Positions 1 to 6,554 of a stretch of DNA of 9,581 bases are shown piece by piece. The notes under the pieces were generated by a model. It was not told the DNA's origin, did no database searches, and was given only the letters and a program-made list of their open reading frames with translations. How positions within the stretch are numbered: position 1 is the first letter of the stretch; each line of letters begins with the position of its first letter. Where the stretch lies: assembly GCA_001828645.1 (NCBI GenBank), contig MHZD01000141.1:3353-12933 (forward strand), written 5' to 3'. Position numbers and translations under genes: made by a program. This DNA comes from Planctomycetes bacterium RIFOXYC2_FULL_41_27. GTDB lineage: Bacteria > Planctomycetota > Brocadiia > Brocadiales > Brocadiaceae.

Positions 1-119
1 TCCGGTAGAAAATCAAACACACATAAAAATTCCTTTAAAACGTCAAGTTCCTTTTGGGACTTGGCAGCTTGTAGCAACTCAGCAAGCACGATCACCCAAA
101 CAACAGACCCGCCTATCAT
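1..119 (-). pseudogene. Fragment resembling a VapC-like PIN-domain protein, cut by the window edge
   Basis: On the minus strand an open frame of 39 codons runs from an ATG at 119 off the left edge. Its core, VIVLAELLQAAKSQKEL followed by LKEFL and FDFLP, resembles the middle of VapC-type PIN ribonucleases, where a hydrophobic strand leads into an acidic residue (the E of AELL) in the metal site. PIN proteins normally start with a DTSVW-like strand carrying the first catalytic Asp, some 35-45 residues earlier. That part is absent here, and the upstream frame stays open for about 17 codons without any PIN-like sequence. The gene therefore looks 5'-truncated, or its true start is obscured. No antitoxin gene is visible on its upstream side. 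Family assignment rests on motif resemblance only. Confidence 0.42.
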
Positions 120-156
120 CTTGTGATTTAAGAATAATTTTATAATAATAAATTCA

Positions 157-188
157 TTGACAATTTTGATAGAAAATGTTAGTAGTAT
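157..188 (+). promoter_or_regulatory. Candidate sigma70-type promoter upstream of the small peptide and nirS
   Basis: A perfect -35 hexamer TTGACA lies at 157-162. The best -10-like matches downstream are TAGTAG at 180-185 (17-bp spacing) and TAGTAT at 183-188 (20-bp spacing), so one element is excellent and the other weak. It sits in AT-rich DNA about 100 bp before the Shine-Dalgarno of the small exported peptide and about 240 bp before nirS. I looked for an FNR/DNR palindrome of the TTGAT-N4-ATCAA kind, which often drives nirS, and did not find one here. Confidence 0.3.
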
Positions 189-258
189 GCATATTTTACA
201 TTTTAAATATTATCTTTTAAAAACTTTTATACCATAGAAAGGAGGTCAGTAAAGTATA

Positions 259-386
259 TTGAATAGGAAATTTTTAGGATAGTTGTTTCTGCAGTAGTTA
301 CTTCTGTTGGTCTAATGGTGTGCGCGGGCAATTTTGCTTATGCTGAAGAAGGACAAAAACAAGAGGAAACGCACAAACATTGGTGA
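259..386 (+). pseudogene. Small exported peptide gene, apparently frameshifted
   Basis: A strong Shine-Dalgarno AAAGGAGGT at 238-246 precedes a TTG at 259, which opens MNRKFLG and then hits TAG at 280-282. From 279 another frame continues IVVSAVVTSVGLMVCAG, then NFAYAEEGQKQ, ending HKHW and TGA at 384-386. Together this is a typical Sec signal peptide: basic start, hydrophobic core, AYA cleavage site before EE, and a mature tail of only about 12 residues. One extra T in the T-run 271-275 would join the frames as MNRKFFRIVV..., so a one-base loss or a homopolymer sequencing error is the simplest reading. It lies 45 bp before the nirS start on the same strand and could be co-transcribed. The function of the peptide is unknown. 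The SD-to-TTG spacing of about 13 nt is long, so the start is uncertain. Confidence 0.45.
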
Positions 387-418
387 AAAGGAGATGTTTT
401 TGTAAAAGTCAATTTCAT

Positions 419-425
419 GGAGGTG
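419..425 (+). promoter_or_regulatory. Ribosome binding site that fixes the nirS start
   Basis: GGAGGTG at 419-425 is a near-perfect Shine-Dalgarno placed 6 nt before the ATG at 432. An earlier in-frame ATG at 417 overlaps this site and has no SD of its own. The 432 start also gives a normal lipoprotein signal (MWKF..., then LIAGC) without five extra residues. I therefore chose 432. Confidence 0.75.
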
Positions 426-431
426 AAATTT

Positions 432-2228
432 ATGTGGAAATTTGTAATTGCAACTATGTCTGTCGCTGTTCTTATAGCAGGTTGTGCCCAGCCGCCGGTA
501 GTCAAGGAGGAAGTCAAGCCGGCAGTCAAGGAGGCAGCCAAGCCGGAAGTAAAACCGCTGACAGAAGAGGAAGCAAAAAAAACCGGTTTACATGGTGCCG
601 GTGAAGCATTGCTTTACTGGAGCGGGAAGGCAGCGCGGGATCTGGCAGAAGCAAAAAAAATCGCTCCAGCACCGGTAACGGAGGTGAAAGCAGAGTATGC
701 CCTTAGCAAGGAAGATTTCGAAAAAATGAGGCAGATTTACTTCGACCGCTGCGCAGGCTGCCATGGAGTTCTGCGAAAAGGAGCCACTGGAAAAGCGCTA
801 ACACCAGACAAGATGAGACCGCAGGGATCAGCCATTCTCAGAGCCTTTATATACACCGGCACTGGTGGAGGCATGCCTGGCTGGGGAAAGCAGGGTGTTC
901 TCAGCGATGCAGAGACAGACCTCATGGTGAAGTACATTCAGAACGACCCGCCTATTCCGCCTCAATGGTCTTTACCGGACATGAAAAAGAGCTGGAAAGT
1001 GTTGATCCCGCCAGAGAAGCGCCCCACTGCGCCTCAGCACAAGCGCGACTGGCAGAACTTCTTCGTCGTGACTCTGCGCGACGCTGGCAAGATAGCGATT
1101 ATTGACGGCGATACCAAAGAAGTAGTGAACACAGTCGATTCAGGCTATGCGGTGCATATCGTTAGGATGTCAATGTCAGGGAGATACGTGTATACCATAG
1201 GCAGGGACGGCAAGGCGACTATAATAGACCTCTGGATGGAAAAGCCTGACACCGTTGCAGAGATCCGCACCGGCCTTGACGCGCGCTCCATCGATGTGAG
1301 CAAGTACACCGGCTTCGAAGACAAGTACGCCGTAGTCGGCTGTTACTGGCCGCCCCAGTTTGTGATACTGGACGGCGCGACCCTTGAGCCCATTAAAATC
1401 GTGAGCACTCTGAGCTACACCTACGACACAGAAGAGTACCACCCGGAGCCGCGCGTAGCTAGCATTGTAGCGTCACACTTCAGACCCGAATGGGTCGTGA
1501 ACATTAAAGAAACAGGGCAGATATGGCTCGTGGATTACTCTGACCCAAGCAACCCAGGAATTAAAATGATTGAGGCCGAACGCTTCCTGCATGACGGAGG
1601 CTGGGATGCAAGCAAGCGCTACTTCCTCGTGGGAGCGAACATGAAGAACAAGGTATCCATAGTGGATACCAAGGAGAGGAAACTTGTTGCCAACGTTGAA
1701 ACGGGCATTAAACCGCATCCCGGAAGAGGGGCAAACTGGACTGACTCAGTGTACGGTCCGGTCTGGGCCACGGGGCACCTCGGCGAAGGTTTGATGGCAG
1801 TGATAGGCACGGATCCAGAGAAGTACCCGCAGAATGCCTGGAAAGTGGTCAGGCGCGCAACCATGCTCGGCGGCGGCAACCTGTTTATTAAAACCCATCC
1901 GAACAGCAACTGGATTTGGGTTGACCATACCCTTCATGCAGACGACAAGATAAAGCGCAGTATCGGCGTCTATGACAGGAATAACATAGGTGATAAGCTA
2001 TACAAGAGCTGGGAAGTCGCAGACTATGGCAGGGCAGTGCACTTTGAGTACAATAAAGCAGGCGACGAAGTTTGGGTAAGCGTCTGGGGTAGGATGGACG
2101 TGCCTGGCAAGGTGGGTGAGATAGTGGTATACGACGACAAGACCCTTGCAGAGAAAGCAAGGATAAAGAACCTCGTCACGCCCACGGGTAAGTTCAATGT
2201 GTATAACACAGTGAACGACATATATTAA
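432..2228 (+). CDS. nirS: Cytochrome cd1 nitrite reductase (NO-forming), predicted lipoprotein
   Basis: This 598-aa protein reduces nitrite to nitric oxide outside the cytoplasmic membrane, with electrons entering at haem c and catalysis at haem d1. Residues 1-16 form a lipoprotein signal ending in LIAG-C17. A Lys/Pro/Glu/Val-rich linker follows (about 18-55). The class I cytochrome c domain has C107-A-G-C110-H111 and axial Met148 in GGGMPGWG. The eight-bladed d1 propeller follows: GYAVH with proximal d1 ligand His242, then the active-site pair His387 (FLHDGGWD) and His429 (PHPGRGAN). The spacings 242-387 (145) and 387-429 (42) equal those of Pseudomonas aeruginosa NirS His182/327/369, recalled from the family. 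It ends PTGKFNVYN, as classical NirS does. NirN and NirF are excluded by the full active-site pair and this ending. The unusual part is the lipid anchor, since well-studied NirS proteins are soluble and periplasmic. NirJ-like genes follow directly. Confidence 0.95.
   Translation: MWKFVIATMSVAVLIAGCAQPPVVKEEVKPAVKEAAKPEVKPLTEEEAKKTGLHGAGEALLYWSGKAARDLAEAKKIAPAPVTEVKAEYALSKEDFEKMRQIYFDRCAGCHGVLRKGATGKALTPDKMRPQGSAILRAFIYTGTGGGMPGWGKQGVLSDAETDLMVKYIQNDPPIPPQWSLPDMKKSWKVLIPPEKRPTAPQHKRDWQNFFVVTLRDAGKIAIIDGDTKEVVNTVDSGYAVHIVRMSMSGRYVYTIGRDGKATIIDLWMEKPDTVAEIRTGLDARSIDVSKYTGFEDKYAVVGCYWPPQFVILDGATLEPIKIVSTLSYTYDTEEYHPEPRVASIVASHFRPEWVVNIKETGQIWLVDYSDPSNPGIKMIEAERFLHDGGWDASKRYFLVGANMKNKVSIVDTKERKLVANVETGIKPHPGRGANWTDSVYGPVWATGHLGEGLMAVIGTDPEKYPQNAWKVVRRATMLGGGNLFIKTHPNSNWIWVDHTLHADDKIKRSIGVYDRNNIGDKLYKSWEVADYGRAVHFEYNKAGDEVWVSVWGRMDVPGKVGEIVVYDDKTLAEKARIKNLVTPTGKFNVYNTVNDIY
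500..547 (+). repeat. 24-bp tandem repeat (two copies) in the NirS linker
   Basis: Positions 500-523 and 524-547 are two adjacent 24-bp units that differ at three positions. A partial third unit starts at 548. They encode the VKEEVKPA / VKEAAKPE / VKP stretch just after the lipid-anchor cysteine, so the flexible spacer between membrane and haem c domain grew by in-frame duplication. Confidence 0.75.
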
Positions 2229-2294
2229 GTGGCTTTCCAGGCTACTATTTTGATTGTATAGGAATTTTCAGTTTATTTATGCGAGTTACAGGAT

Positions 2295-2341
2295 GGCACG
2301 GACAAACTTTGTTTGTCCGTGCCTAATTTGTTTCTTGTTTC
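2295..2341 (+). terminator. Strong intrinsic terminator or attenuator between nirS and nirJ
   Basis: A perfect 13-bp stem (GGCACGGACAAAC at 2295-2307 with its complement at 2311-2323) closes a 3-nt TTT loop. A T-rich tail, TAATTTGTTTCTTGTTT, follows. It lies 67 bp after the nirS stop and only 44 bp before the ATG of the first nirJ-like gene. No obvious promoter fits in those 44 bp. The nirJ genes may thus be fed by partial read-through, giving much nirS mRNA and little cofactor-enzyme mRNA. A promoter upstream of the hairpin cannot be excluded. Confidence 0.85.
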
Positions 2342-2367
2342 TCCTCGATTGAAAGACGCGGTGTGGG

Positions 2368-3573
2368 ATGATAAATTGTACGAAGCTTTTACAAAGCGCC
2401 GAAACGCTGAAAGAAATTAAAAGGTACTCAGCGGTTGAGAAGGAGGTGCCAAAATGGATGCTTCGCTTCTCTAAGACAGCCTCCCCTATAGTGGTTTGGA
2501 ATACAACCAGGAAGTGCAATCTGCGCTGCGCCCACTGCTATATTAACGCAGTGGGGGAGGAAGAGTCTGATGCAGGTATGGGGGAACTCACAACCAGAGA
2601 GGCGATGGACCTGATCGAGGACTTAGTGTCTATAAAATCGCCCATGCTCGCTTTCTCCGGCGGCGAGCCGTTGCTGCGAAACGATATATATGAGCTTAAC
2701 GTGTACGCCATGAAGCTCGGACTCAGGACCATACTATCGACCAACAGTACCCTTATAACCAGGGATGCGGCGAAGAAAATCAAGGAAGCCGGCTTCGCCT
2801 ATGTAGGCGTTAGCCTGGACGGCAGCAAAGAAGTCCACGATAGATTTCGTGGGGCCAAGGGTGCCTTTGAGAAGTCGATTCAGGGGCTGAGGAACCTCAT
2901 GGAGGCAGGGGTTAAAACAGGCGTGAGGTTTGCCATTACTAATCAGAACTACGACGAGTTGTCCAAGGTCCTTGAGATAACCAGGCTCGAGAAAATACCA
3001 AGATTCTCACTCTTCCAGCTCGTGTATGCGGGCAGAGGGCGGGAAATTATTAACTGGGACATCTTCAACGAGCAGCGGAGAAGGGTGATGGACTACATAA
3101 TAAAGGAAGCCAGGGTGAGCAACGGCATGAACATTGTCACAGCCGATAATTATGCCGACGGCATTTACCTGCTGCAAGACGTTGCAGAGCACGAGCCGGA
3201 GCGCGCTGCTGAGGTGGAAAGACTCCTTGCTATGCAGAGCGGCTGTCCGGCAGGGGATGGGCTTGCGAACGTGGACAATCAAGGGAACGTGCACCTCTGC
3301 CCCTACTGGCAGAGCCGGACAATAGGCAATATTCGGGAGAAGAAGTTCAGCGACATCTGGTTTGACGAGGAAAACGAGTTCCTCGCCATGATGAGGGATA
3401 AAACGCGCTATCTCAAGGGCAAGTGCGGGAGGTGCAGGCTTAATCACCTTTGCATGGGATGCAGGGTCAGGGCAGAGGTAGCTAGTGGCGATCCCTTCGA
3501 GGAAGACCCTGCGTGCTACCTGACCGAGGAGGAAATTGCCGGGGAAAAGGTTTGGTTGCATGATAGAAGTTAG
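2368..3573 (+). CDS. nirJ: NirJ-type radical SAM/SPASM enzyme of haem d1 biosynthesis (copy 1)
   Basis: This 401-aa cytoplasmic enzyme likely removes propionate side chains from a siroheme-derived precursor on the way to haem d1, the cofactor of the adjacent NirS. The N-terminal radical SAM motif is C50-NLR-C54-AH-C57, followed by the SAM-binding SGGEP. SLDG with HDRFRG and the YAGRGRE segment are the substrate-side motifs I associate with NirJ. The C-terminal SPASM-like domain keeps seven cysteines (C293, C311, C353, C356, C362, C365, C383), enough for auxiliary Fe-S clusters. It ends with the MGCRVRA and DPACY signatures. The start is supported by the shared MIN... opening of copy 3; the ribosome site is weak. 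It overlaps copy 2 by 14 nt. Related AhbC/AhbD of the alternative haem pathway are possible but less likely next to nirS. Of the three, this copy has the most complete motif set. Confidence 0.85.
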   Translation: MINCTKLLQSAETLKEIKRYSAVEKEVPKWMLRFSKTASPIVVWNTTRKCNLRCAHCYINAVGEEESDAGMGELTTREAMDLIEDLVSIKSPMLAFSGGEPLLRNDIYELNVYAMKLGLRTILSTNSTLITRDAAKKIKEAGFAYVGVSLDGSKEVHDRFRGAKGAFEKSIQGLRNLMEAGVKTGVRFAITNQNYDELSKVLEITRLEKIPRFSLFQLVYAGRGREIINWDIFNEQRRRVMDYIIKEARVSNGMNIVTADNYADGIYLLQDVAEHEPERAAEVERLLAMQSGCPAGDGLANVDNQGNVHLCPYWQSRTIGNIREKKFSDIWFDEENEFLAMMRDKTRYLKGKCGRCRLNHLCMGCRVRAEVASGDPFEEDPACYLTEEEIAGEKVWLHDRS

Positions 3574-4720
3574 CAGGATACTGGTATCTGAGAAGCTTGA
3601 AAATAAGGACCTTCGCCACAGGCGCCGTGAAGGCTCAGCCCCGGTTGTGGTGTGGTGCACAACGAGGAGGTGCAATCTAAACTGCAGGCACTGCTATTCT
3701 GGCGGCAACACAGCCTCTGTTGGCGAACTCTCGACCGATGAAGCAAAAAGAATGCTTGATGAACTAGCGGACTACGGCTCCCCATTCATGATACTCTCTG
3801 GTGGGGAGCCTTTTTTACGGGCGGATGTTTTCGATCTGGGGCGCTATGCCAAGGAGATAGGTTTGCCGGTCATAGTGTCCTCCAACGGCACTGTAGTTAC
3901 CCGGGAGACGGCGACAAAGGCGGCAGATGCCGGCTTCGGATACGTTGGCGTTAGCCTGGATGGTTTGGCAGAGACGAACAACTCCTTCAGGGGCAGTGGA
4001 GATGCTTACAACAATGCCCTTCAGGGAATGCGGAACCTCCGCGACGCCGGGATAAAGACAGGGCTGCGGTTCACCATAACCCAGCTCAACTGCCATGAAC
4101 TCCCGCAGATTATGGAACTCCTGGTTAAGGAAGGTTTTCACCGTCTCTGCGTTTATCATCTCGAGTACGCCGGTCGTGGGCGAGAACTCATGAATAATGA
4201 CTTGCCTCCTGAGGACCGGCGGAGAGCCGTGGATAGCCTATTCAGGAAAACCGTTGAGATAAACCGTCACAACCACGATCTCGAGGTTCTCACAGTCGGA
4301 AACTACGCTGACGCCGCCTACATTTACATGAAAGTTTTGAAGGAAGACCCAGAAAAAGCCAAGGCAGCGTACGAACACTTTCTCCGCAACGGCGGTGAAG
4401 GCTGCGGTGAAAAGCTCGCCTACATAGACGAAGTGGGCAATGTGTACGCCAGTCAGCACCTAAAAACCGAACTGGGGAGCATCAGGGAGAGGAGCCTTAA
4501 AGATATCTGGAGCAGTGATAACGAATTCCTGTGGAAGCTCAGGCACAGGGAAAGGCTGCTCCGCGGCAGGTGCGCAGAATGCAGGTTTCTGGAAATCTGC
4601 AGGGGCGGCTCAAGGGCCAGGGCCCTCGCTGTTTATGATGACTTCGGCGCCCCTGATCCGAGCTGCTATTTAACTGAAGTGGAAATCGCTAAACCAGTGC
4701 ATGAGGAGGCGCAAGCATGA
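3560..4720 (+). CDS. NirJ-like radical SAM protein with incomplete auxiliary cysteines (copy 2)
   Basis: This 386-aa protein is translationally coupled to copy 1: the ATG at 3560 overlaps the end of copy 1 by 14 nt, with AAAAGG upstream. An earlier in-frame ATG at 3536 was rejected because MIEVSRIL aligns with the MIN...LL starts of the sister proteins. The radical SAM core is intact: C38-NLN-C42-RH-C45, SGGEP, SLDG, a degenerate NNSFRG and YAGRGREL. In the C-terminal domain C282, C338, C341, C347 and C369 remain. The position equal to C311 of copy 1 is Ser298, and the one equal to C365 is Gly/Ser (CRGGSRARA), leaving five of seven. Canonical NirJ proteins also often read GGxRxRA here, so this copy may be the closest to the single NirJ of denitrifiers. 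It probably acts in haem d1 synthesis, but its exact step is unknown. Confidence 0.8.
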   Translation: MIEVSRILVSEKLENKDLRHRRREGSAPVVVWCTTRRCNLNCRHCYSGGNTASVGELSTDEAKRMLDELADYGSPFMILSGGEPFLRADVFDLGRYAKEIGLPVIVSSNGTVVTRETATKAADAGFGYVGVSLDGLAETNNSFRGSGDAYNNALQGMRNLRDAGIKTGLRFTITQLNCHELPQIMELLVKEGFHRLCVYHLEYAGRGRELMNNDLPPEDRRRAVDSLFRKTVEINRHNHDLEVLTVGNYADAAYIYMKVLKEDPEKAKAAYEHFLRNGGEGCGEKLAYIDEVGNVYASQHLKTELGSIRERSLKDIWSSDNEFLWKLRHRERLLRGRCAECRFLEICRGGSRARALAVYDDFGAPDPSCYLTEVEIAKPVHEEAQA

Positions 4721-5883
4721 TTAACATCAGCCGGCTGCTCAAGGTAAAGGAGACAGCCCTGGATGTTGAAAAATACCGCAACAAAGGGGCTGATGAGGTG
4801 CCAAAGCACCTCGTGAGATACGCAAATATCAAAGCCCCCATGGTGATTTGGAATATCACCAGGAAGTGCAACTTCTCCTGCAATATGTGCCACCTCGGCT
4901 CTGCTCTTGAGGCGGATAGTGATGAGTTAACCACACAGGAGGCTATAGAGTTTATAGACCAGATGGCATCAATGAGCGTGCCTCTGATTTCAGTCTATGG
5001 GGGAGAACCCTTAACCAGGGATGATTTTTTCACGCTTGCAGGCCACGCCCATAATAGGGGACTGAGGATAATATTATCCACCAACGCCGCCCTTATAACA
5101 AATAAAACCGCCAGAGAAATCGCTGAGTCTGGTATTTCCTACGCTGGCATCGATTTGGATGGATTTTCTCAGTTAGGCGGAGGTATGGACGTTATTGCAG
5201 GGTTAGAAAAAGCATTGCCTGCGATAGAGCGCCTCAGAGACGCAAAGGTGGGATATGGCGTAAGGATTACGATTGGAAGCTTCAACCTGCCTCAGATGCC
5301 GTCCATAATCAAGGCTGTCGAAAACGCAGGATTAAAAAGATTTGCGATTTGTCAGCACATTGACGGTAGAGACTGGAAGGCCGTGAAGGAAGAAAGACGG
5401 GCAATCATGGACTTTCTTATTGATTATGCGATGAAGAGTCCTGAGATGGAGGTTGTTACCGAGAACTTCTATGCCGACGGCATTTACCTGCTGCAACGCG
5501 TTGCAAAGAGCGAGCCAGAGCGTGCTGCTGAGATGGAAAGGCTCCTTGCCATGCAGGGCGGCTGCCCGGCAGGGGACAGGATTCTTAACGTGGACTACCG
5601 TGGCAATGCTCACCTCTGCCCCTACTGGCAGAGCCGGACAATAGGCAATATTCGGGAGCAGAAATTAAGCGACATCTGGTCTGACGAGGAAAACGAGATC
5701 CTCGCCATGATGAGGGATAAAACTCACTATCTCAAGGGCATGTGCGGGAGGTGCAGGCGTAAGCGTCTTTGCATGGGATGCGGCGTTAGAGCAGAGGAAG
5801 TGTGCGGCGATCCTTCCGAGGAGGACCCAGGGTGCTACGTACATGATTCTCGTGCGGCGAAAAGAGAAATGACAACCATTTGA
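4717..5883 (+). CDS. Divergent NirJ-like radical SAM/SPASM protein (copy 3)
   Basis: This 388-aa protein starts in an ATGA overlap with copy 2, with GAGGAGG at 4703-4709, so the three genes form one translational unit. The radical SAM triad is C51-NFS-C55-NM-C58, followed by YGGEP. The SPASM-like end has all seven cysteines (C283, C301, C343, C346, C352, C355, C373) plus an extra Cys in EEVCGD. The HDRFRG segment after the LDG motif is replaced by a Gly-rich SQLGGGMD. YAGRGRE is replaced by HIDGRDWKA. The chemistry machinery is therefore kept while the presumed substrate side has changed. Its last third is nearly the same as copy 1, whereas the first two-thirds are only loosely similar. The C-terminus differs from the others (HDSRAAKREMTTI). 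It could take a second decarboxylation or a related tetrapyrrole step; its role is not known. Confidence 0.8.
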   Translation: MINISRLLKVKETALDVEKYRNKGADEVPKHLVRYANIKAPMVIWNITRKCNFSCNMCHLGSALEADSDELTTQEAIEFIDQMASMSVPLISVYGGEPLTRDDFFTLAGHAHNRGLRIILSTNAALITNKTAREIAESGISYAGIDLDGFSQLGGGMDVIAGLEKALPAIERLRDAKVGYGVRITIGSFNLPQMPSIIKAVENAGLKRFAICQHIDGRDWKAVKEERRAIMDFLIDYAMKSPEMEVVTENFYADGIYLLQRVAKSEPERAAEMERLLAMQGGCPAGDRILNVDYRGNAHLCPYWQSRTIGNIREQKLSDIWSDEENEILAMMRDKTHYLKGMCGRCRRKRLCMGCGVRAEEVCGDPSEEDPGCYVHDSRAAKREMTTI

Positions 5884-6129
5884 AGGAAACTGCCCGCAAC
5901 AGCAGATAACGAAGTGCTTGAGGTTGACATCCACAGTACAACACATAAACATTAATAATGACATCAAACAAAAGAAAAATTTTCGGCAAAGCCGTTTTGG
6001 CTATCGCTTCGCAAAATGCAAAAGAGTTACATATTTGGTGTGTAGCACATTTGTATTTTGCCTTAGCCTAAGTTACGCATTTCAAAACATACGTGGTTGA
6101 CAATCTAGTGTCTTCGAAATTTTTCCTCA
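5884..6129 (+). other. Intergenic, AT-rich, no convincing gene; weak terminator-like hairpin
   Basis: I see no supported gene in these 246 bp. The clearest structure is a short hairpin, CGGC-AAA-GCCG at 5984-5994 followed by TTTTGG. It could weakly end the nirJ transcript on the plus strand but is only 4 bp long. A 60-codon frame starting near 5918 has no start-site support or recognisable motif and is probably chance. The part next to 6130 may include the 3' end of the neighbouring insertion-sequence remnant, but I could not identify its terminal repeat. Confidence 0.4.
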
Positions 6130-6479
6130 TTACAATTCCGCTTTTTTGGAAGTCACCCGCTTTCTTTTTATAACATTTGGATCGACTCCCAGTTTCTTGT
6201 ATATTTCACCTTGATCTGCTTCGGCTTCTGTTGCGACTCTTACATGATGCACAAGACTACCTTCCGCATCAGGCAGTACAACCGTTATTACCTGATGCGT
6301 CTGCAACACCTGCTTGATGGTATTCCAACTTCTCGTATCACCCTTCTGCCTTAAGGCATACTCAACGCATGTAATACATGATAGGCAAGTGCTGAAATAA
6401 AGATATGCGCTTCTACCCTGCGTTCCTTCTGGTGGTAAATCGGTCTTAATCCCAGGTCGCTTTTCCAGATATTCTTGTT
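6130..6479 (-). pseudogene. Frameshifted C-terminal remnant of a transposase (IS1634/IS4-like)
   Basis: On the minus strand one frame from 6479 reads NKNIWKSDLGLRPIYHQKE, then RRVEAHIFISALAYHVLHA, and stops at TAA shortly after. This is the conserved C-terminal block of IS1634-type DDE transposases (a K-S-DLGLRPIYHQ region, then AHIFISALAYH). The next frame, entered near 6358-6368, continues EYALRQKGDTRSWNTIKQVL and finishes TSKKAEL before TAA. The family also has a (H/R)SW segment there, so the two frames belong together and one base seems to be lost. The N-terminal catalytic part is missing and an in-frame TGA sits at 6480-6482. It is inactive. Read as a single ORF with an ATG at 6486, its first 40 residues would be out of frame. 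Exact family is by recall, not search. Confidence 0.72.
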
Positions 6480-6554
6480 TCAGCATAGGAAAAGGATGTA
6501 AATAAATGAAGTAATAAATACAGGAATAAACAAGTATTTAAGTAAATTATTCAT
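6480..6554 (-). pseudogene. Beheaded gene start: 24-codon membrane or signal segment
   Basis: On the minus strand, an ATG at 6554 with GGGAG about 9 nt upstream opens MNNLLKYLFIPVFITSFIYI, then LFLC and TGA at 6480-6482. It has a basic N-terminus followed by about 17 hydrophobic residues and a Cys, like a signal peptide or membrane anchor. It ends where recognisable transposase sequence begins, so it may be the 5' end of a gene cut off by the insertion, or a chance ORF in AT-rich DNA. Confidence 0.3.

Noticed and set aside
417..431. Earlier ATG for nirS
   Set aside because: It overlaps the Shine-Dalgarno that serves the ATG at 432, has no SD itself, and would add five residues before a normal lipoprotein signal.
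3536..3559. Earlier ATG for nirJ copy 2
   Set aside because: The ATG at 3560 aligns with the starts of copies 1 and 3, and the extra eight residues match nothing in them.
3007..3675. Long minus-strand ORF (222 codons) over the end of nirJ copy 1
   Set aside because: Antisense shadow of two clearly conserved radical SAM genes; its translation shows no family features.
5918..6100. 60-codon plus-strand ORF after the nirJ genes
   Set aside because: No recognisable motif, no ribosome site, no coding-like composition; it lies in AT-rich intergenic DNA.
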